From NCBI RefSeq assembly GCF_024055725.1, contig NZ_JAMXMX010000008.1, positions 248,001 through 312,000 of the forward strand: 64,000 nucleotides of DNA, in the 5' to 3' direction. Source of the stretch: Actinoallomurus spadix. Its GTDB lineage: Bacteria; Actinomycetota; Actinomycetes; Streptosporangiales; Streptosporangiaceae. Of this stretch, positions 44,728 through 56,412 are shown one piece after another. The notes beneath the pieces were generated by a model that saw nothing but the letters and a program-made list of their open reading frames with translations, had not been told where the DNA came from and did no database searches. How positions within the stretch are numbered: position 1 is the first letter of the stretch; each line of letters opens with the position of its first letter. The translations under genes and the position numbers were made by a program.

Positions 44728-45414
44728 ATGCCTGCCAAGCGGACCGCGCCCTCCGCCCGCCGATCCGGGCCCCAGCCGACCCCCGCGGAGCTGCGCGAAC
44801 GCATCCTGTCCGCGACGCGCGAGCTGCTCCGCGGACGTCGCTTCGACGACCTCAGCGTCGCCGACGTCCTGGCCGCCGCCGGGGTCTCCCGGGCCAGCTT
44901 CTACTTCTACTTCCCGAGCAAGCAGGCCGTGCTCGGCGAGCTGGTGCGCGACGCGGTCGCGCAGGGGCAGCAGGCGGCACGCCCCTGGATCGCCCAGGAG
45001 AAGGACCCGATCGCCGCGCTGCGGGCGGGCGTGAGCGACGGCGCCCGGCTCTGGCGCGAGAACGCGGGCGTGCTCATGGCGATCGTGGAGAGCTGGGGAT
45101 CGGACGAGGGACTGCGGGACCTCTGGCTCGAGCAGATGGACACCTTCACCGAGGCCGCCGCCGCGCGGATCAACGCCGATCCGCACGCCCGCGAACGGCT
45201 CGGCTCGATGGATGTGCGCGCGGTGGCCGCCTCCCTGACCTGGATGGGCGAGCGCCTCTACTACCTGGCCGCGGCCGGCGTCCCCCCCTTCGACGACGAG
45301 CGGGTCCTCATCGACACCCTGACGAACGCCTGGACGTCGGCCCTGTACGGCGCCACGGTGACCCGCGCGGAAGCCGTACGAGGCCGGGCGGACAAACCGC
45401 GCAGCGGTACCTGA
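44728..45414 (+). CDS. TetR-family regulator
   Basis: A 228-aa repressor: TPAELRERILSATRELLRGR, helix-turn-helix LSVADVLAAAGVSRASFYFY then FPSKQAVLGELVRDAV, and a C-terminal ligand domain with a TetR_C-type Trp-rich helix. ATG 44728 has aggatgg at good spacing; in-frame ATGs at 44701 and 44719 are alternatives. It faces the VOC gene across a perfect operator. Confidence 0.92.
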   Translation: MPAKRTAPSARRSGPQPTPAELRERILSATRELLRGRRFDDLSVADVLAAAGVSRASFYFYFPSKQAVLGELVRDAVAQGQQAARPWIAQEKDPIAALRAGVSDGARLWRENAGVLMAIVESWGSDEGLRDLWLEQMDTFTEAAAARINADPHARERLGSMDVRAVAASLTWMGERLYYLAAAGVPPFDDERVLIDTLTNAWTSALYGATVTRAEAVRGRADKPRSGT

Positions 45415-45430
45415 CGGGACGGACCGCCGG

Positions 45431-45898
45431 TTGACTGGTGATCATGGCTTCATCGGCGTTCGAGACGACCTGGCCGAGATCCGCCGCCGGTCGGCCGAGC
45501 CCTGGTACGAGGAGGCGTTCGCCGCGCTGGAGGCGTGGGAGTCCGGTGACGAACGCCAGGAGACCTACCTCGCCGCCCGGCCGTTCTTCTACAGCCCCTG
45601 GGATCGGGCGGCCGAGGCGCACGCCCGTTCGTACCCGCGGGTACCCGCGGCGGCCAGGGGCTTCTTCGGCGCGCGCGCGTTCGACCCGGCCGCCACCCGT
45701 ACGGCTCTCAAGGGGCTTCCGGCACCCGTCCTCGTGATCTCCGGGGAGAACGACCCGGCCCCCGCTCCCGCCCAGGCGGCCGCGTACGCCGCGCTCTTCC
45801 CCGAGGGGCGGAGTGCCACGGTGCCGGGAGCCCATTTCCCCTGGGTCACCGCTCCGCGGGAGTTCGCGGTGACGGTCGAGCACTTCCCCGCCGGTTGA
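45431..45898 (+). pseudogene. C-terminal fragment of an alpha/beta hydrolase
   Basis: A 155-codon frame with only the last half of an alpha/beta hydrolase: a lid-like helical part, then APVLVISGENDPAPAPAQA (catalytic Asp region) and VPGAHFPWVTAPREFAVTVE (catalytic His). The nucleophile elbow is absent and the first ~15 residues are frame-shifted sequence copied from the start of the methyltransferase gene (45439-45476 resembles 46238-46275). The frame opens with TTG. A recombination product is likely. Confidence 0.6.
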
Positions 45899-45902
45899 GC
45901 CG

Positions 45903-46100
45903 ATGAGCTTCGGGGTCCACGCGCGGAAGGTGCGTGACACGACCCTGCCGTACGGCCGGCGGGTGGCCGCGCTCCGGTCCTGCGTTCAGCTGTATCGGCC
46001 GGAGGCCGATCAGCGGCGCGACGGGCCGATGGCGTACCTCCGCTTCCGCGACCTGTCGGCGGTCGCCCGGTTCGTACAGATCGCCGCGGGAGCCGAGTGA
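45903..46100 (+). CDS. 65-aa hypothetical protein, possibly truncated
   Basis: MSFGVHARKVRDTTLPYGRR then VAALRSCVQLYRP, followed by RDGPMAYLRFRDLSAVARFV. The first 33 residues look like a conserved small-protein start, while the last ~35 recur as a scrap at 43596-43736. It starts 4 bases after the hydrolase fragment. Possibly a join of two fragments; function unknown. Confidence 0.4.
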   Translation: MSFGVHARKVRDTTLPYGRRVAALRSCVQLYRPEADQRRDGPMAYLRFRDLSAVARFVQIAAGAE

Positions 46101-46242
46101 GCGAGGGCCGGAAGGCGCGATGCCCGGGGGGAAGCACCGCCCCGCCCGCCAGACGGAGACGCTGAACCGGATCCCGCTCACGGCCGAGGCGATCCCCAGG
46201 ACGATCGGTGCCGCGCCGAGCCGCCTCTGGTTCACTGTGATC

Positions 46243-47019
46243 GTGACCTCATCAGCGTTCGAGACGACCAGGCCGGACCAGATCGCCTACCTCGACCGGC
46301 TCGCCGCGACCGGGCTCGGCCGCTCGTACAAGCGGCTCATGCTGGAGGAACTGGACGTACGCGCCGGCCAGACGGTGCTGGACCTCGGCTGCGGTCCGGG
46401 GACCGACCTGGATTCGCTCGCCGACGCGGTCGGTCCCGGCGGCGAGGTGGTCGGCGTCGACCTCGAGCAGCGCATGGTCGACACCGCGCGGGAGCGCACC
46501 GCCGGCCGGGCCTCCGTGGAGGTACGCCTCGGCGACGTCCACGACCTGCCACTGACGGACGACGTCGCCGACCGGGCCCGTACGGACCGCGTCCTGCAGC
46601 ACGTCGCCGACCCCGTCCGGGCGCTCGGCGAGATACGCCGGGTGCTGCGGCCCGGCGGGCGGCTGGTCATGGGCGAGCCCGACTGGGAGACCCTGGCCAT
46701 CGATCACCCGGACGGCGACCTGTCGCGCGCCTACACCCGCCACGTCGCCGACGAGGTGATCCGCAACGCGAGCATCGGCCGGCAGCTCGCCCGGCTCGCC
46801 GCCGACGCCGGCTTCTCCGTGCCGGCGGTCCTTCCCGTCACGCCGGTCTTCCGGGACGTGCGGGCGGCCGACCGGGTGCTCGGGCTGGAGCGCACCACCG
46901 GGCGCGCCGTCGCCGCCGGGTACCTCGCCGAGGAGGACGCGCGACGCTGGCTGGACCATCTCCGGAGCGGCCCGTTCCTCGCCGCCGTGACCTTCTACAT
47001 CATCGTCGCGGACGCCTGA
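46243..47019 (+). CDS. SAM-dependent class I methyltransferase
   Basis: A 258-aa methyltransferase (UbiE/Methyltransf_11 type): LDVRAGQTVLDLGCGPGTDL, GGEVVGVDLEQRMVDTARER, VEVRLGDVHDLPLTDD, DRARTDRVLQHVADPVRALG, EIRRVLRPGGRLVMGEPDWE. Substrate unknown. GTG 46243 (VTSSAFETTRPDQIAYLDRL) is chosen because the same N-terminal coding stretch is duplicated at 45444. The C-terminal FYIIVADA is typical of this group. Confidence 0.88.
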   Translation: MTSSAFETTRPDQIAYLDRLAATGLGRSYKRLMLEELDVRAGQTVLDLGCGPGTDLDSLADAVGPGGEVVGVDLEQRMVDTARERTAGRASVEVRLGDVHDLPLTDDVADRARTDRVLQHVADPVRALGEIRRVLRPGGRLVMGEPDWETLAIDHPDGDLSRAYTRHVADEVIRNASIGRQLARLAADAGFSVPAVLPVTPVFRDVRAADRVLGLERTTGRAVAAGYLAEEDARRWLDHLRSGPFLAAVTFYIIVADA

Positions 47020-47036
47020 CGGGCGACCCGCCGGGA

Positions 47037-47222
47037 GGGCCCGGAACTTCGGCCGGAATTCGACCCGGCGACCGCGTCCCGGCCGGAGCGCCAGCCGGAA
47101 CCGGGTCGCGGAACCGTCTTCCGGCCGGAGCGCCAGCCGGGGCGGAGCCAGAAGACCGCGTCCCGGCCGGAGCGCCGCTCAGGGTGAGCCCGGCGACCGC
47201 CTCACGGCCGGGACGGCGGGCC
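47037..47222. repeat. Degenerate 42-bp tandem repeat
   Basis: The core CCGGCCGGAGCGCC begins at 47079, 47121 and 47163, exactly 42 bp apart; the first two continue identically with AGCCGG. Related CGGCCGG cores lie near 47050 and 47205, so four to five decayed units fill the gap between the methyltransferase and argG. Each unit carries a gaccgcgtc-like stretch before the core. Confidence 0.65.
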
Positions 47223-47224
47223 GG

Positions 47225-50530
<3,306 letters not shown>

Positions 50531-51631
50531 TCAGACGGCGCGGTGGTACGGGTCGGGCCAGGCCGGCTCGGCGCCGAGCGTACGGGCCGCGCGGTTCGGC
50601 CAGTACGGGTCCCGCAGCAGCTCGCGTCCCAGGAGCACCGCGTCGGCGCGCCCGGCGGCGACGATCTCCTCGGCCTGCCGGGCCTCGGTGATCTCACCGA
50701 CGGCGGCGACCGCCACGTCCGTCTCGGCCTTGATCTGCTCGGCGAACGGCACCTGGTAGCCCGGCCCGGTCGTGATGCGCGCGCCGGGGGCGATGCCGCC
50801 GGTGGAGACGTCGATGAGGTCGACGCCGTGGGCGAGCAGCTCTTTGGCCAGCCGTACGGTGTCGGGCGCCGTCCAGCCCTCGCGGTCGTCCTCGGGGTTC
50901 TCGCTCAGCCAGTCCGTCGCCGAGAGCCGGTAGAACAGCGGGAGCTCGTCGGGCCAGACGGCGCGTACGGCGTCGACGACCTCGAGCGCGAGCCGGATCC
51001 GGTTCTCGAACGAGCCGCCGTACTCATCGGTGCGATGGTTCGTGTGCGGCGAGGCGAACTGGTGGATGAGGTACCCGTGCGCGCCGTGGACCTCCGCCAC
51101 CTGGAATCCCGCGTCGAGGGCCCGCCGGGCGGCCGCCGCGAAGTCCTCGACGATGCGGCCGATCTCCTCGCGGGTGAGCTCGGCCGGTGCCGGGCCGTCC
51201 GTGGTGAACGGCTGGGGGCTCGGGGCGACCGGCCGCCAGCCGTACGGCTCGTCGGGGGCGATCGGGCCGCCGCCCCGCCAGGTGCGCTCGGTGGACGCCT
51301 TGCGGCCCGCGTGGGCGAGCTGGATGCCGGGCACGCTGCCGTGCGCGCGCAGGAACGCGACGATGCGGGCGAGCCCGTCGCGCTGCCGGTCGTTCCAGAG
51401 ACCGAGGTCGGCCGGACTGATCCGGCCCTCCGGATTCACCGCCGTGGCCTCGGTGATGATCAGGCCCGCGCCGCCCACCGCGCGCGCGGCCAGGTGCGCG
51501 AGGTGCCAGTCGCCCGCGACGCCCGTGTCCGGTCCCTCGTCCGGGGCGGAGTACTGGCACATCGGCGCCATCCACACGCGGTTGGGGAAGGTCAGCTCCC
51601 GCAGGGTGAGGGGCTCGAACAACGCACTCAC
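50531..51631 (-). CDS. NADH:flavin oxidoreductase, Old Yellow Enzyme (YqjM-like)
   Basis: A 366-aa FMN ene-reductase: LFEPLTLRELTFPNRVWMAP, MCQYSAPDEG (YqjM-type Cys), LAARAVGGAGLIITEATAVN, GIQLAHAGRKAST, GAHGYLIHQFASPHTNHRTD with the His/His pair, GGSFENRIRLALEVVDAVRA. These reduce activated alkenes, quinones or nitro compounds with NAD(P)H. A 24-bp dyad upstream suggests tight repression, but no regulator gene is adjacent. Confidence 0.94.
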   Translation of the reverse strand: MSALFEPLTLRELTFPNRVWMAPMCQYSAPDEGPDTGVAGDWHLAHLAARAVGGAGLIITEATAVNPEGRISPADLGLWNDRQRDGLARIVAFLRAHGSVPGIQLAHAGRKASTERTWRGGGPIAPDEPYGWRPVAPSPQPFTTDGPAPAELTREEIGRIVEDFAAAARRALDAGFQVAEVHGAHGYLIHQFASPHTNHRTDEYGGSFENRIRLALEVVDAVRAVWPDELPLFYRLSATDWLSENPEDDREGWTAPDTVRLAKELLAHGVDLIDVSTGGIAPGARITTGPGYQVPFAEQIKAETDVAVAAVGEITEARQAEEIVAAGRADAVLLGRELLRDPYWPNRAARTLGAEPAWPDPYHRAV

Positions 51632-51656
51632 GGATCATTCTCCTTCGACCAGGGTC

Positions 51657-51680
51657 TTAGTACGATATACGTCGTACTAA
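51657..51680. promoter_or_regulatory. 24-bp dyad upstream of the Old Yellow Enzyme gene
   Basis: TTAGTACGA-TATACG-TCGTACTAA is a perfect 9-bp inverted repeat 26 bases upstream of the OYE start, partly overlapping the stop of the DUF2306 gene. It is the size of a MarR/TetR/HxlR operator, but the matching regulator is not in the neighbourhood. Confidence 0.65.
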
Positions 51681-52342
51681 GTACGAACCGGGCCGGCAGG
51701 CCGCCTGCGGATGATCCATTCGGCGACGGCGACGTTGATCACCCAGGCGAGGGCCATGAGCACTCCCTTGCTGACCGTGCCGAGCGGCCCGACGAGCAGC
51801 ATCCAGGGCAGTTGCGTCAGCACCTGCGTGCCCGCGCCCAACCCGATCGCGTAACCGCGGATCATCCAGGCGCGGTGCCGCGCGAACGCCCGGCGCCGGA
51901 TCGTGGTGTAGCCGAGGACGAGTGACACCACCATGGCCGATCCGAACACCAGCCGGAACGCGGTGACGAGGTCACCGACGTCGTCGGGGCGGGGATAGAA
52001 CACGGTCATCCACAGACCCGAGAGCGCCGCCGCGAGCCCGGACGGCACCAGGACCCTGCCGGCGACGCGGTGCAGGCCGGGCCTGCGGCGGCGCAGACCC
52101 GGAGCGAACTGGAACGCGCCCAGAACGCTGAACAGGCTCACCCCGACGATGTGCACGACCACGGGCACGGGCGAGGCGAAGAACCGGGCGTTCTCCGGCG
52201 TCACCTCGGCGCCACCGGCCAGTTCCGTGACGCGGACCATGCCCGCGACCACCGGAACGAAGCTGAGCGCGATCAGCCCCGCGGGAATGAGCCGGTTCGC
52301 CCTGGCGTGTACGGGCCGCTGCATGCTGGGGGAGGAGGTCAC
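51677..52342 (-). CDS. DUF2306 membrane protein
   Basis: A 221-aa protein with about six transmembrane helices (LIALSFVPVVAGMVRVTELA, VVVHIVGVSLFSVLGAFQFA, VSLVLGYTTIRRRAFARHRA ... TVSKGVLMALAWVINVAVAE) and a conserved HR-x-x-GR motif (LHRVAGRVLVPSG) typical of DUF2306. Function unknown. It is upstream of the OYE gene on the same strand, but a dyad between them suggests separate control. Confidence 0.85.
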   Translation of the reverse strand: MTSSPSMQRPVHARANRLIPAGLIALSFVPVVAGMVRVTELAGGAEVTPENARFFASPVPVVVHIVGVSLFSVLGAFQFAPGLRRRRPGLHRVAGRVLVPSGLAAALSGLWMTVFYPRPDDVGDLVTAFRLVFGSAMVVSLVLGYTTIRRRAFARHRAWMIRGYAIGLGAGTQVLTQLPWMLLVGPLGTVSKGVLMALAWVINVAVAEWIIRRRPAGPVRT

Positions 52343-52516
52343 GGCGAAGTCCCTTCTGAGTCCCGGCCGACCGGCGGCGCGGGCGGGTCGCCCCGGTCGC
52401 GTCCTCGCCGGTCATGGCTTCGATCGTGACCTGCGTGGCGGCGCCGGTCATCGGGAGAAGGGCCCGCTCCGCGCGGCCGATCGGCCGAGGGAAGGGCCGT
52501 ACTTTCGGCCGGGCGT

Positions 52517-53203
52517 TCAGCGTTCGGGAGCGCCGGCGGGCCCGAACCGGTTGCCGACGCGCTTCGTCTCGTACGCCCAGATGGCGACGTCGACGCGGTT
52601 CCGGACGCCGAGCTTGGTCATCAGGCTCGTGACGTGCGTCTTCACCGTGCTGAGAGTGATGTGCATCTCGTCGGCGATCTCACCGTTCGTCCGTCCCCGT
52701 GCCACCGCGACGAGGATCTGCTCCTCCCGGTCCGTGAGCGCGTCGATGGGTTGCACGGCCGGTGACGCGGGCTCGGTGTCGGCGAACGCCCGCAGCAGTC
52801 GCGCGGTGACGCTCGGCGCGATGAGCGCGTCACCGTCGGCGGCGGCGTGGACGGCCTGGGCGAGCAGGGCGGGACCGGCGTCCTTGAGCAGGAACCCCCG
52901 GGCGCCGGCCTTGAGCGCGGCGTAGACGTACTCGTCGAGGTCGAACGTGGTGATGACCACGACCGCGAGAGGGTCCTCGACGCCCGGACCGGCGAGAAGC
53001 CGGGTCGCTTCGATGCCGTCCGTCCCGGGCATGCGGATGTCGAACAGGCACACGTCCGGGCGTTCCCGCCGGGCCAGTTCGACGGCTCGCCGCCCGTCGG
53101 CGGCCTCACCGACGACCTCGATGCCCGGCTGGGCGTCGAGGATCATCCGCAGCCCGGTACGGACGATCTCCTGGTCATCGGCGACGATCACGCGAATGCT
53201 CAT
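52517..53203 (-). CDS. NarL/LuxR-family response regulator
   Basis: A 228-aa regulator. Receiver domain: RVIVADDQEIVRTGLRMILD, phospho-acceptor Asp in PDVCLFDIRMPGTDGIEATR, Thr in VVVITTFDLDEYVYAALKAG, Lys in GFLLKDAG. GerE/LuxR helix-turn-helix: ALTDREEQILVAVARGRTNG, then EIADEMHITLSTVKTHVTSL. Encoded 5 bases after the kinase stop, so the two form a two-component operon. Confidence 0.95.
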   Translation of the reverse strand: MSIRVIVADDQEIVRTGLRMILDAQPGIEVVGEAADGRRAVELARRERPDVCLFDIRMPGTDGIEATRLLAGPGVEDPLAVVVITTFDLDEYVYAALKAGARGFLLKDAGPALLAQAVHAAADGDALIAPSVTARLLRAFADTEPASPAVQPIDALTDREEQILVAVARGRTNGEIADEMHITLSTVKTHVTSLMTKLGVRNRVDVAIWAYETKRVGNRFGPAGAPER

Positions 53204-53208
53204 CTGAC

Positions 53209-54339
53209 CTACCCGGTTCGCGGCAGTACGGCGGTCACGGTCCAGCCTCGGCCGGGGCCCGGGCCGGCCTCGCAGGTGCCGCCGAGCAGGCCGGCGCGCT
53301 CGCTCATCCCGATGAGCCCGTAACCCGGCGACGCGTTCGGGCGCACGAGACCCGTGTCGCCGTCGTCGCTCACGCACAGGCGCACCGACGTGTCGTCGGC
53401 GGCGACGCTGACCTCGATGCGGGTGGCGTGGCGGGCGTGCCGCCGGGCGTTGGTGACCGACTCCTGCGCCAGCCGGTAGATCGCCGCCGCGACCGACGGC
53501 GGAAGGTCGCCGAGGTCACCCGCGACCCGAACCGTCACGGCCGGGCCCCCGCGGCCCTGATCCGCGAGCCCTTCGAGGTCGGCGATGTGCGGGCTCGGCG
53601 CCAGCTCCGCGGGCCGGTCACGACGCAGGGCACGGACGATGGTGCGCATCTCGGCGAGGGTGCGCGACGCCTCGGCCTCGATCAGGTGAAGCGCGTCGGT
53701 CGCGGCCTCCGGATGCGACGCCGCGGTCGCCAGACCCGCCTGGGCCCGGATCGCGATCGCCGAGACGTGATGGGCGACGGTGTCGTGCAGGTCGCGCGCC
53801 AGGCGTTCGCGCTCAAGCAGCTTGACCTGGTCGAGCTCGCGCATCCGCGCGCCGGCGCGGTACCGGAACGCCCCGCCCACGGCCATGGCCGCGGACAGGA
53901 CGGCGACGACGGCGACCGTCTCGGCGAGGCCCGTGTCGCCGGTGACCAGCGAGAGGAGGACCTTGCCCAGAATGATCGCCGCCCCGACGGCGGCCTCCCG
54001 CCCGGACCCCCACCGGAACAACGCGTACGGCAGGAGGATCAAGAACACCATCGTGTACAGCCCCGGCGGCTTCCCGCTCGTCAGCAGCGCGGACAGGGCA
54101 CAGGCGACGAAGGCGAACGCGACCACCGGCAGCGGCCGGGTCCGCCGCCACAGCAACGTCGGCGCCAGCCCGACGGCGAGAATCACCGAGAGCGCCCGCC
54201 ATGGAACCTCCGGCCGCACGACCCCTTCGAGCACCGCGACCGGCACCAGCACGCCCACGAGCGCCCAGTCCCGCCACACCCGCACCGGCGGGTCGGGGGG
54301 ACGAGGCTCCTGCCACACGGAACGGACGAGACCGGGCAC
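53209..54339 (-). CDS. Sensor histidine kinase (HisKA_3)
   Basis: A 376-aa kinase: four or more transmembrane segments in residues 25-160 (VLVPVAVLEGVV, PVVAFAFVACALSALLTSG, LYTMVFLILLPYALFRWGSG, AVVAVLSAAMAVGGAFRYRA), dimerisation box ERLARDLHDTVAHHVSAIAI with the phospho-His, and a C-terminal HATPase (YRLAQESVTNARRHARHATR, SDDGDTG, GYGLIGMSERAGLLGG). No extracellular sensor domain, so it probably senses the membrane. GTG 54339 is chosen as the first start before helix 1. Confidence 0.92.
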   Translation of the reverse strand: MPGLVRSVWQEPRPPDPPVRVWRDWALVGVLVPVAVLEGVVRPEVPWRALSVILAVGLAPTLLWRRTRPLPVVAFAFVACALSALLTSGKPPGLYTMVFLILLPYALFRWGSGREAAVGAAIILGKVLLSLVTGDTGLAETVAVVAVLSAAMAVGGAFRYRAGARMRELDQVKLLERERLARDLHDTVAHHVSAIAIRAQAGLATAASHPEAATDALHLIEAEASRTLAEMRTIVRALRRDRPAELAPSPHIADLEGLADQGRGGPAVTVRVAGDLGDLPPSVAAAIYRLAQESVTNARRHARHATRIEVSVAADDTSVRLCVSDDGDTGLVRPNASPGYGLIGMSERAGLLGGTCEAGPGPGRGWTVTAVLPRTG

Positions 54340-54447
54340 CGCACCATCGTACGAGCGACGGCCCGGCTCCTGATCAGCCGAAAGTACGAGACGTACGCGG
54401 CTCGCGGTCCTCCGCGCCGGTCGCGGCGGCGTCCGCGCCGCGACACA

Positions 54448-54873
54448 ATGGCCGGCATGACTCAGGACGGCCCGGACGCAACGAGCTGCCACTGCGGCCT
54501 GCCCGCGCCGTACGACGACTGCTGCGGGCGTTATCACCGCGGCGACGCGAAGGCGCCGACCGCGGAGCGGCTGATGCGCTCGCGGTACTCCGCCTTCCGC
54601 GTCGGCGACGAGGCCTATCTTCTGCGCACCTGGCATCCCTCGACGCGGCCGCCGCACATCGACTTCGACGAGACGCTGCGGTGGGAACGCCTCGAGGTGC
54701 TCGGCACTACCGGCGGCGGCTATCTCGACACCGAGGGCACCGTTCACTTCCGCGCCCACTACGTCGTACGGAACCGCCCCGGCCACATGGAGGAGAACAG
54801 CCGTTTCGTCCTCCAGGAGGGCGCCTGGCTGTACGTCGGCCCCCTCACCCTCCTGCCGCGCATCGGGTCGTAG
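54448..54873 (+). CDS. YchJ-family (UPF0225) SEC-C protein
   Basis: A 141-aa protein with the YchJ zinc motif CHCGLPAPYDDCCGRYH near the N-terminus, then SRYSAFRVGDEAYLLRTWHP and the NTF2-like remainder (FRAHYVVRNRPGHMEENSRF, ending LYVGPLTLLPRIGS). Function unknown; the family is widespread. ATG 54448, with a second in-frame ATG at 54457. Confidence 0.92.
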   Translation: MAGMTQDGPDATSCHCGLPAPYDDCCGRYHRGDAKAPTAERLMRSRYSAFRVGDEAYLLRTWHPSTRPPHIDFDETLRWERLEVLGTTGGGYLDTEGTVHFRAHYVVRNRPGHMEENSRFVLQEGAWLYVGPLTLLPRIGS

Positions 54874-54996
54874 AACTCCTCGGAAAAAATCGTGCCGGGG
54901 TGTCGATTCCCCGTGCCATCGTTCGACGCGTAGGTGACGGCCGGTCATCGTGTCCGGAACCGACCGGACCCGGCCCGAGACGACAAGGGAGCAGAC

Positions 54997-55419
54997 ATGC
55001 GATTCCTGCTGATGCACCGCATCGACGAGCGCGCCCCCGAGGCCTGGAACCCCAGCCAGGAGTTCATCGAGAAGATGGGCGCGATGATTCAGGACTGGTC
55101 CGAGCGGGGCATCCTGATCACGGCCGAGGGCGTCCACCCGTCCGAGAAGGGCTCGCTGGTCCGCAAGGACCGGGGTGCGGCGACGAAGGTGACCGACGGG
55201 CCGTTCACCGAGGCCAAGGAGGTCATCGGCGGGTTCGCGCTGATCAACGCCGAGGACCGGGCGCAGGCCGTGAGGTACGCCCAGGAGTACGCCGACCTGT
55301 TCGCCGAGATCGAGGTCGAGGTGCGGCAGGGGGGCGCGGGCGGCGCCCGGCCGAGGAATCGTTCTCGTCCCGGCCCGCCGGCCGGTCAGGTCAGGAGCGG
55401 ATGCCACCCGTCGCGGTAG
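54997..55419 (+). CDS. YciI-related protein (DGPF family)
   Basis: A 140-aa YCII-related protein: MRFLLMHRIDERAPEAWNPS, KVTDGPFTEAKEVIGGFALI (the DGPF motif), EYADLFAEIEVEVRQ. Such proteins are often encoded with sigma-70 ECF factors; none is adjacent here. The last ~35 residues are low-complexity and overlap the convergent gene by 34 bases. Confidence 0.85.
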   Translation: MRFLLMHRIDERAPEAWNPSQEFIEKMGAMIQDWSERGILITAEGVHPSEKGSLVRKDRGAATKVTDGPFTEAKEVIGGFALINAEDRAQAVRYAQEYADLFAEIEVEVRQGGAGGARPRNRSRPGPPAGQVRSGCHPSR

Positions 55420-56255
55420 CGGACGCCACCGCGGCGGAGCCGTACCTCGTCGTGCCGGGCCCCGGGGACCGGTTCGGTGAGGACCAGTTCGGGTCGTTCG
55501 ACGACGACGCACACGTCCTCGCCGGGCCACCACCAGCCGCACGAGCGCGCCAGCGCGGCCCAGTCGCCGAGGTGGTCGAGCGCGTCCGGCCCGTACGAGG
55601 CCAGCCCGAGCCGGCGCAGGGTGTCGTAGTAGGCGACCCACGCCGCGTCCTGCTGCCCGTACCAGCACACGGGCACGGGCCCGCCGCCGGCGAGGGTGTT
55701 CCGGACGGGGACGCGGAAGCCCTGGGCGAGGCTCCGGTGCAGCGCGGCGAGGACGCCCTGATGCAGCACGACGCCCAGGGGAACCCCGGCGTCGAATGCC
55801 CGCGACGGCGGCAGCTCGGGCCAGGGTTCCTTGTTCTTGCCTCTGCGTACCGCTGACAGTTCGGGGTCGGTGTGCGCGACACCGGCGCTGAGCGTGCCGC
55901 GCAGCTGCGCGGCGGCCATGGCGAGGTCACTGGCCAGTGGGGGCGTTCCCCGCTGCCGTGGATCCCGGATCCGCGCGTACAGCGAATCCAGGGTGGGCAG
56001 GCCGGTGACGAACGACATCGCCTGTTGCGGAGAGTCCACCCAGTGGAACCGTGGGCGCGGGCGCAGGATCCTCGCGTAGATCCTGGTCAGATGGTGCTCG
56101 GCGGCCGGCCGGTCGGCCGGTCGCGTGGACAGGCCGGAGGCGAGCCACTCTCGCCGGATCTCGGTGGCCTCCTGCCAGAGGCCGAGGGTGCTCCTGATGC
56201 GGAGGCCGGCCTTGAGGGGTTCGGCGGCGTCACTGCGCCGCGCGGGCGCGATCAA
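55386..56255 (-). CDS. DUF6745-like hypothetical protein
   Basis: A 289-aa protein. It opens with a helix and RPADRPAAEHHLTRIYARIL, then RPRPRFHWVDSPQQAMSFVT, a hallmark of the actinobacterial DUF6745 group as I recall it, and ends in GVRYRDGWHPLL. Trp/Arg-rich, no transmembrane segment. Function unknown. Its stop-side 34 bases are antisense to the YciI-related gene. Confidence 0.65.
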   Translation of the reverse strand: MIAPARRSDAAEPLKAGLRIRSTLGLWQEATEIRREWLASGLSTRPADRPAAEHHLTRIYARILRPRPRFHWVDSPQQAMSFVTGLPTLDSLYARIRDPRQRGTPPLASDLAMAAAQLRGTLSAGVAHTDPELSAVRRGKNKEPWPELPPSRAFDAGVPLGVVLHQGVLAALHRSLAQGFRVPVRNTLAGGGPVPVCWYGQQDAAWVAYYDTLRRLGLASYGPDALDHLGDWAALARSCGWWWPGEDVCVVVERPELVLTEPVPGARHDEVRLRRGGVRYRDGWHPLLT

Positions 56256-56412
56256 AGCGCCGGGGCGTCGCCGCCCTTTCGGTTGGTGATCATGCCTCGA
56301 TGATGGCCCGCGCTCCCCGGTCCGCGCAACCCGCGACGTGAGTCACCATGACCGGCACGCCAGGCCGGGTACAGGACAGACTCCGCCCGGTATTCGCGGC
56401 AGACTTCACGGT

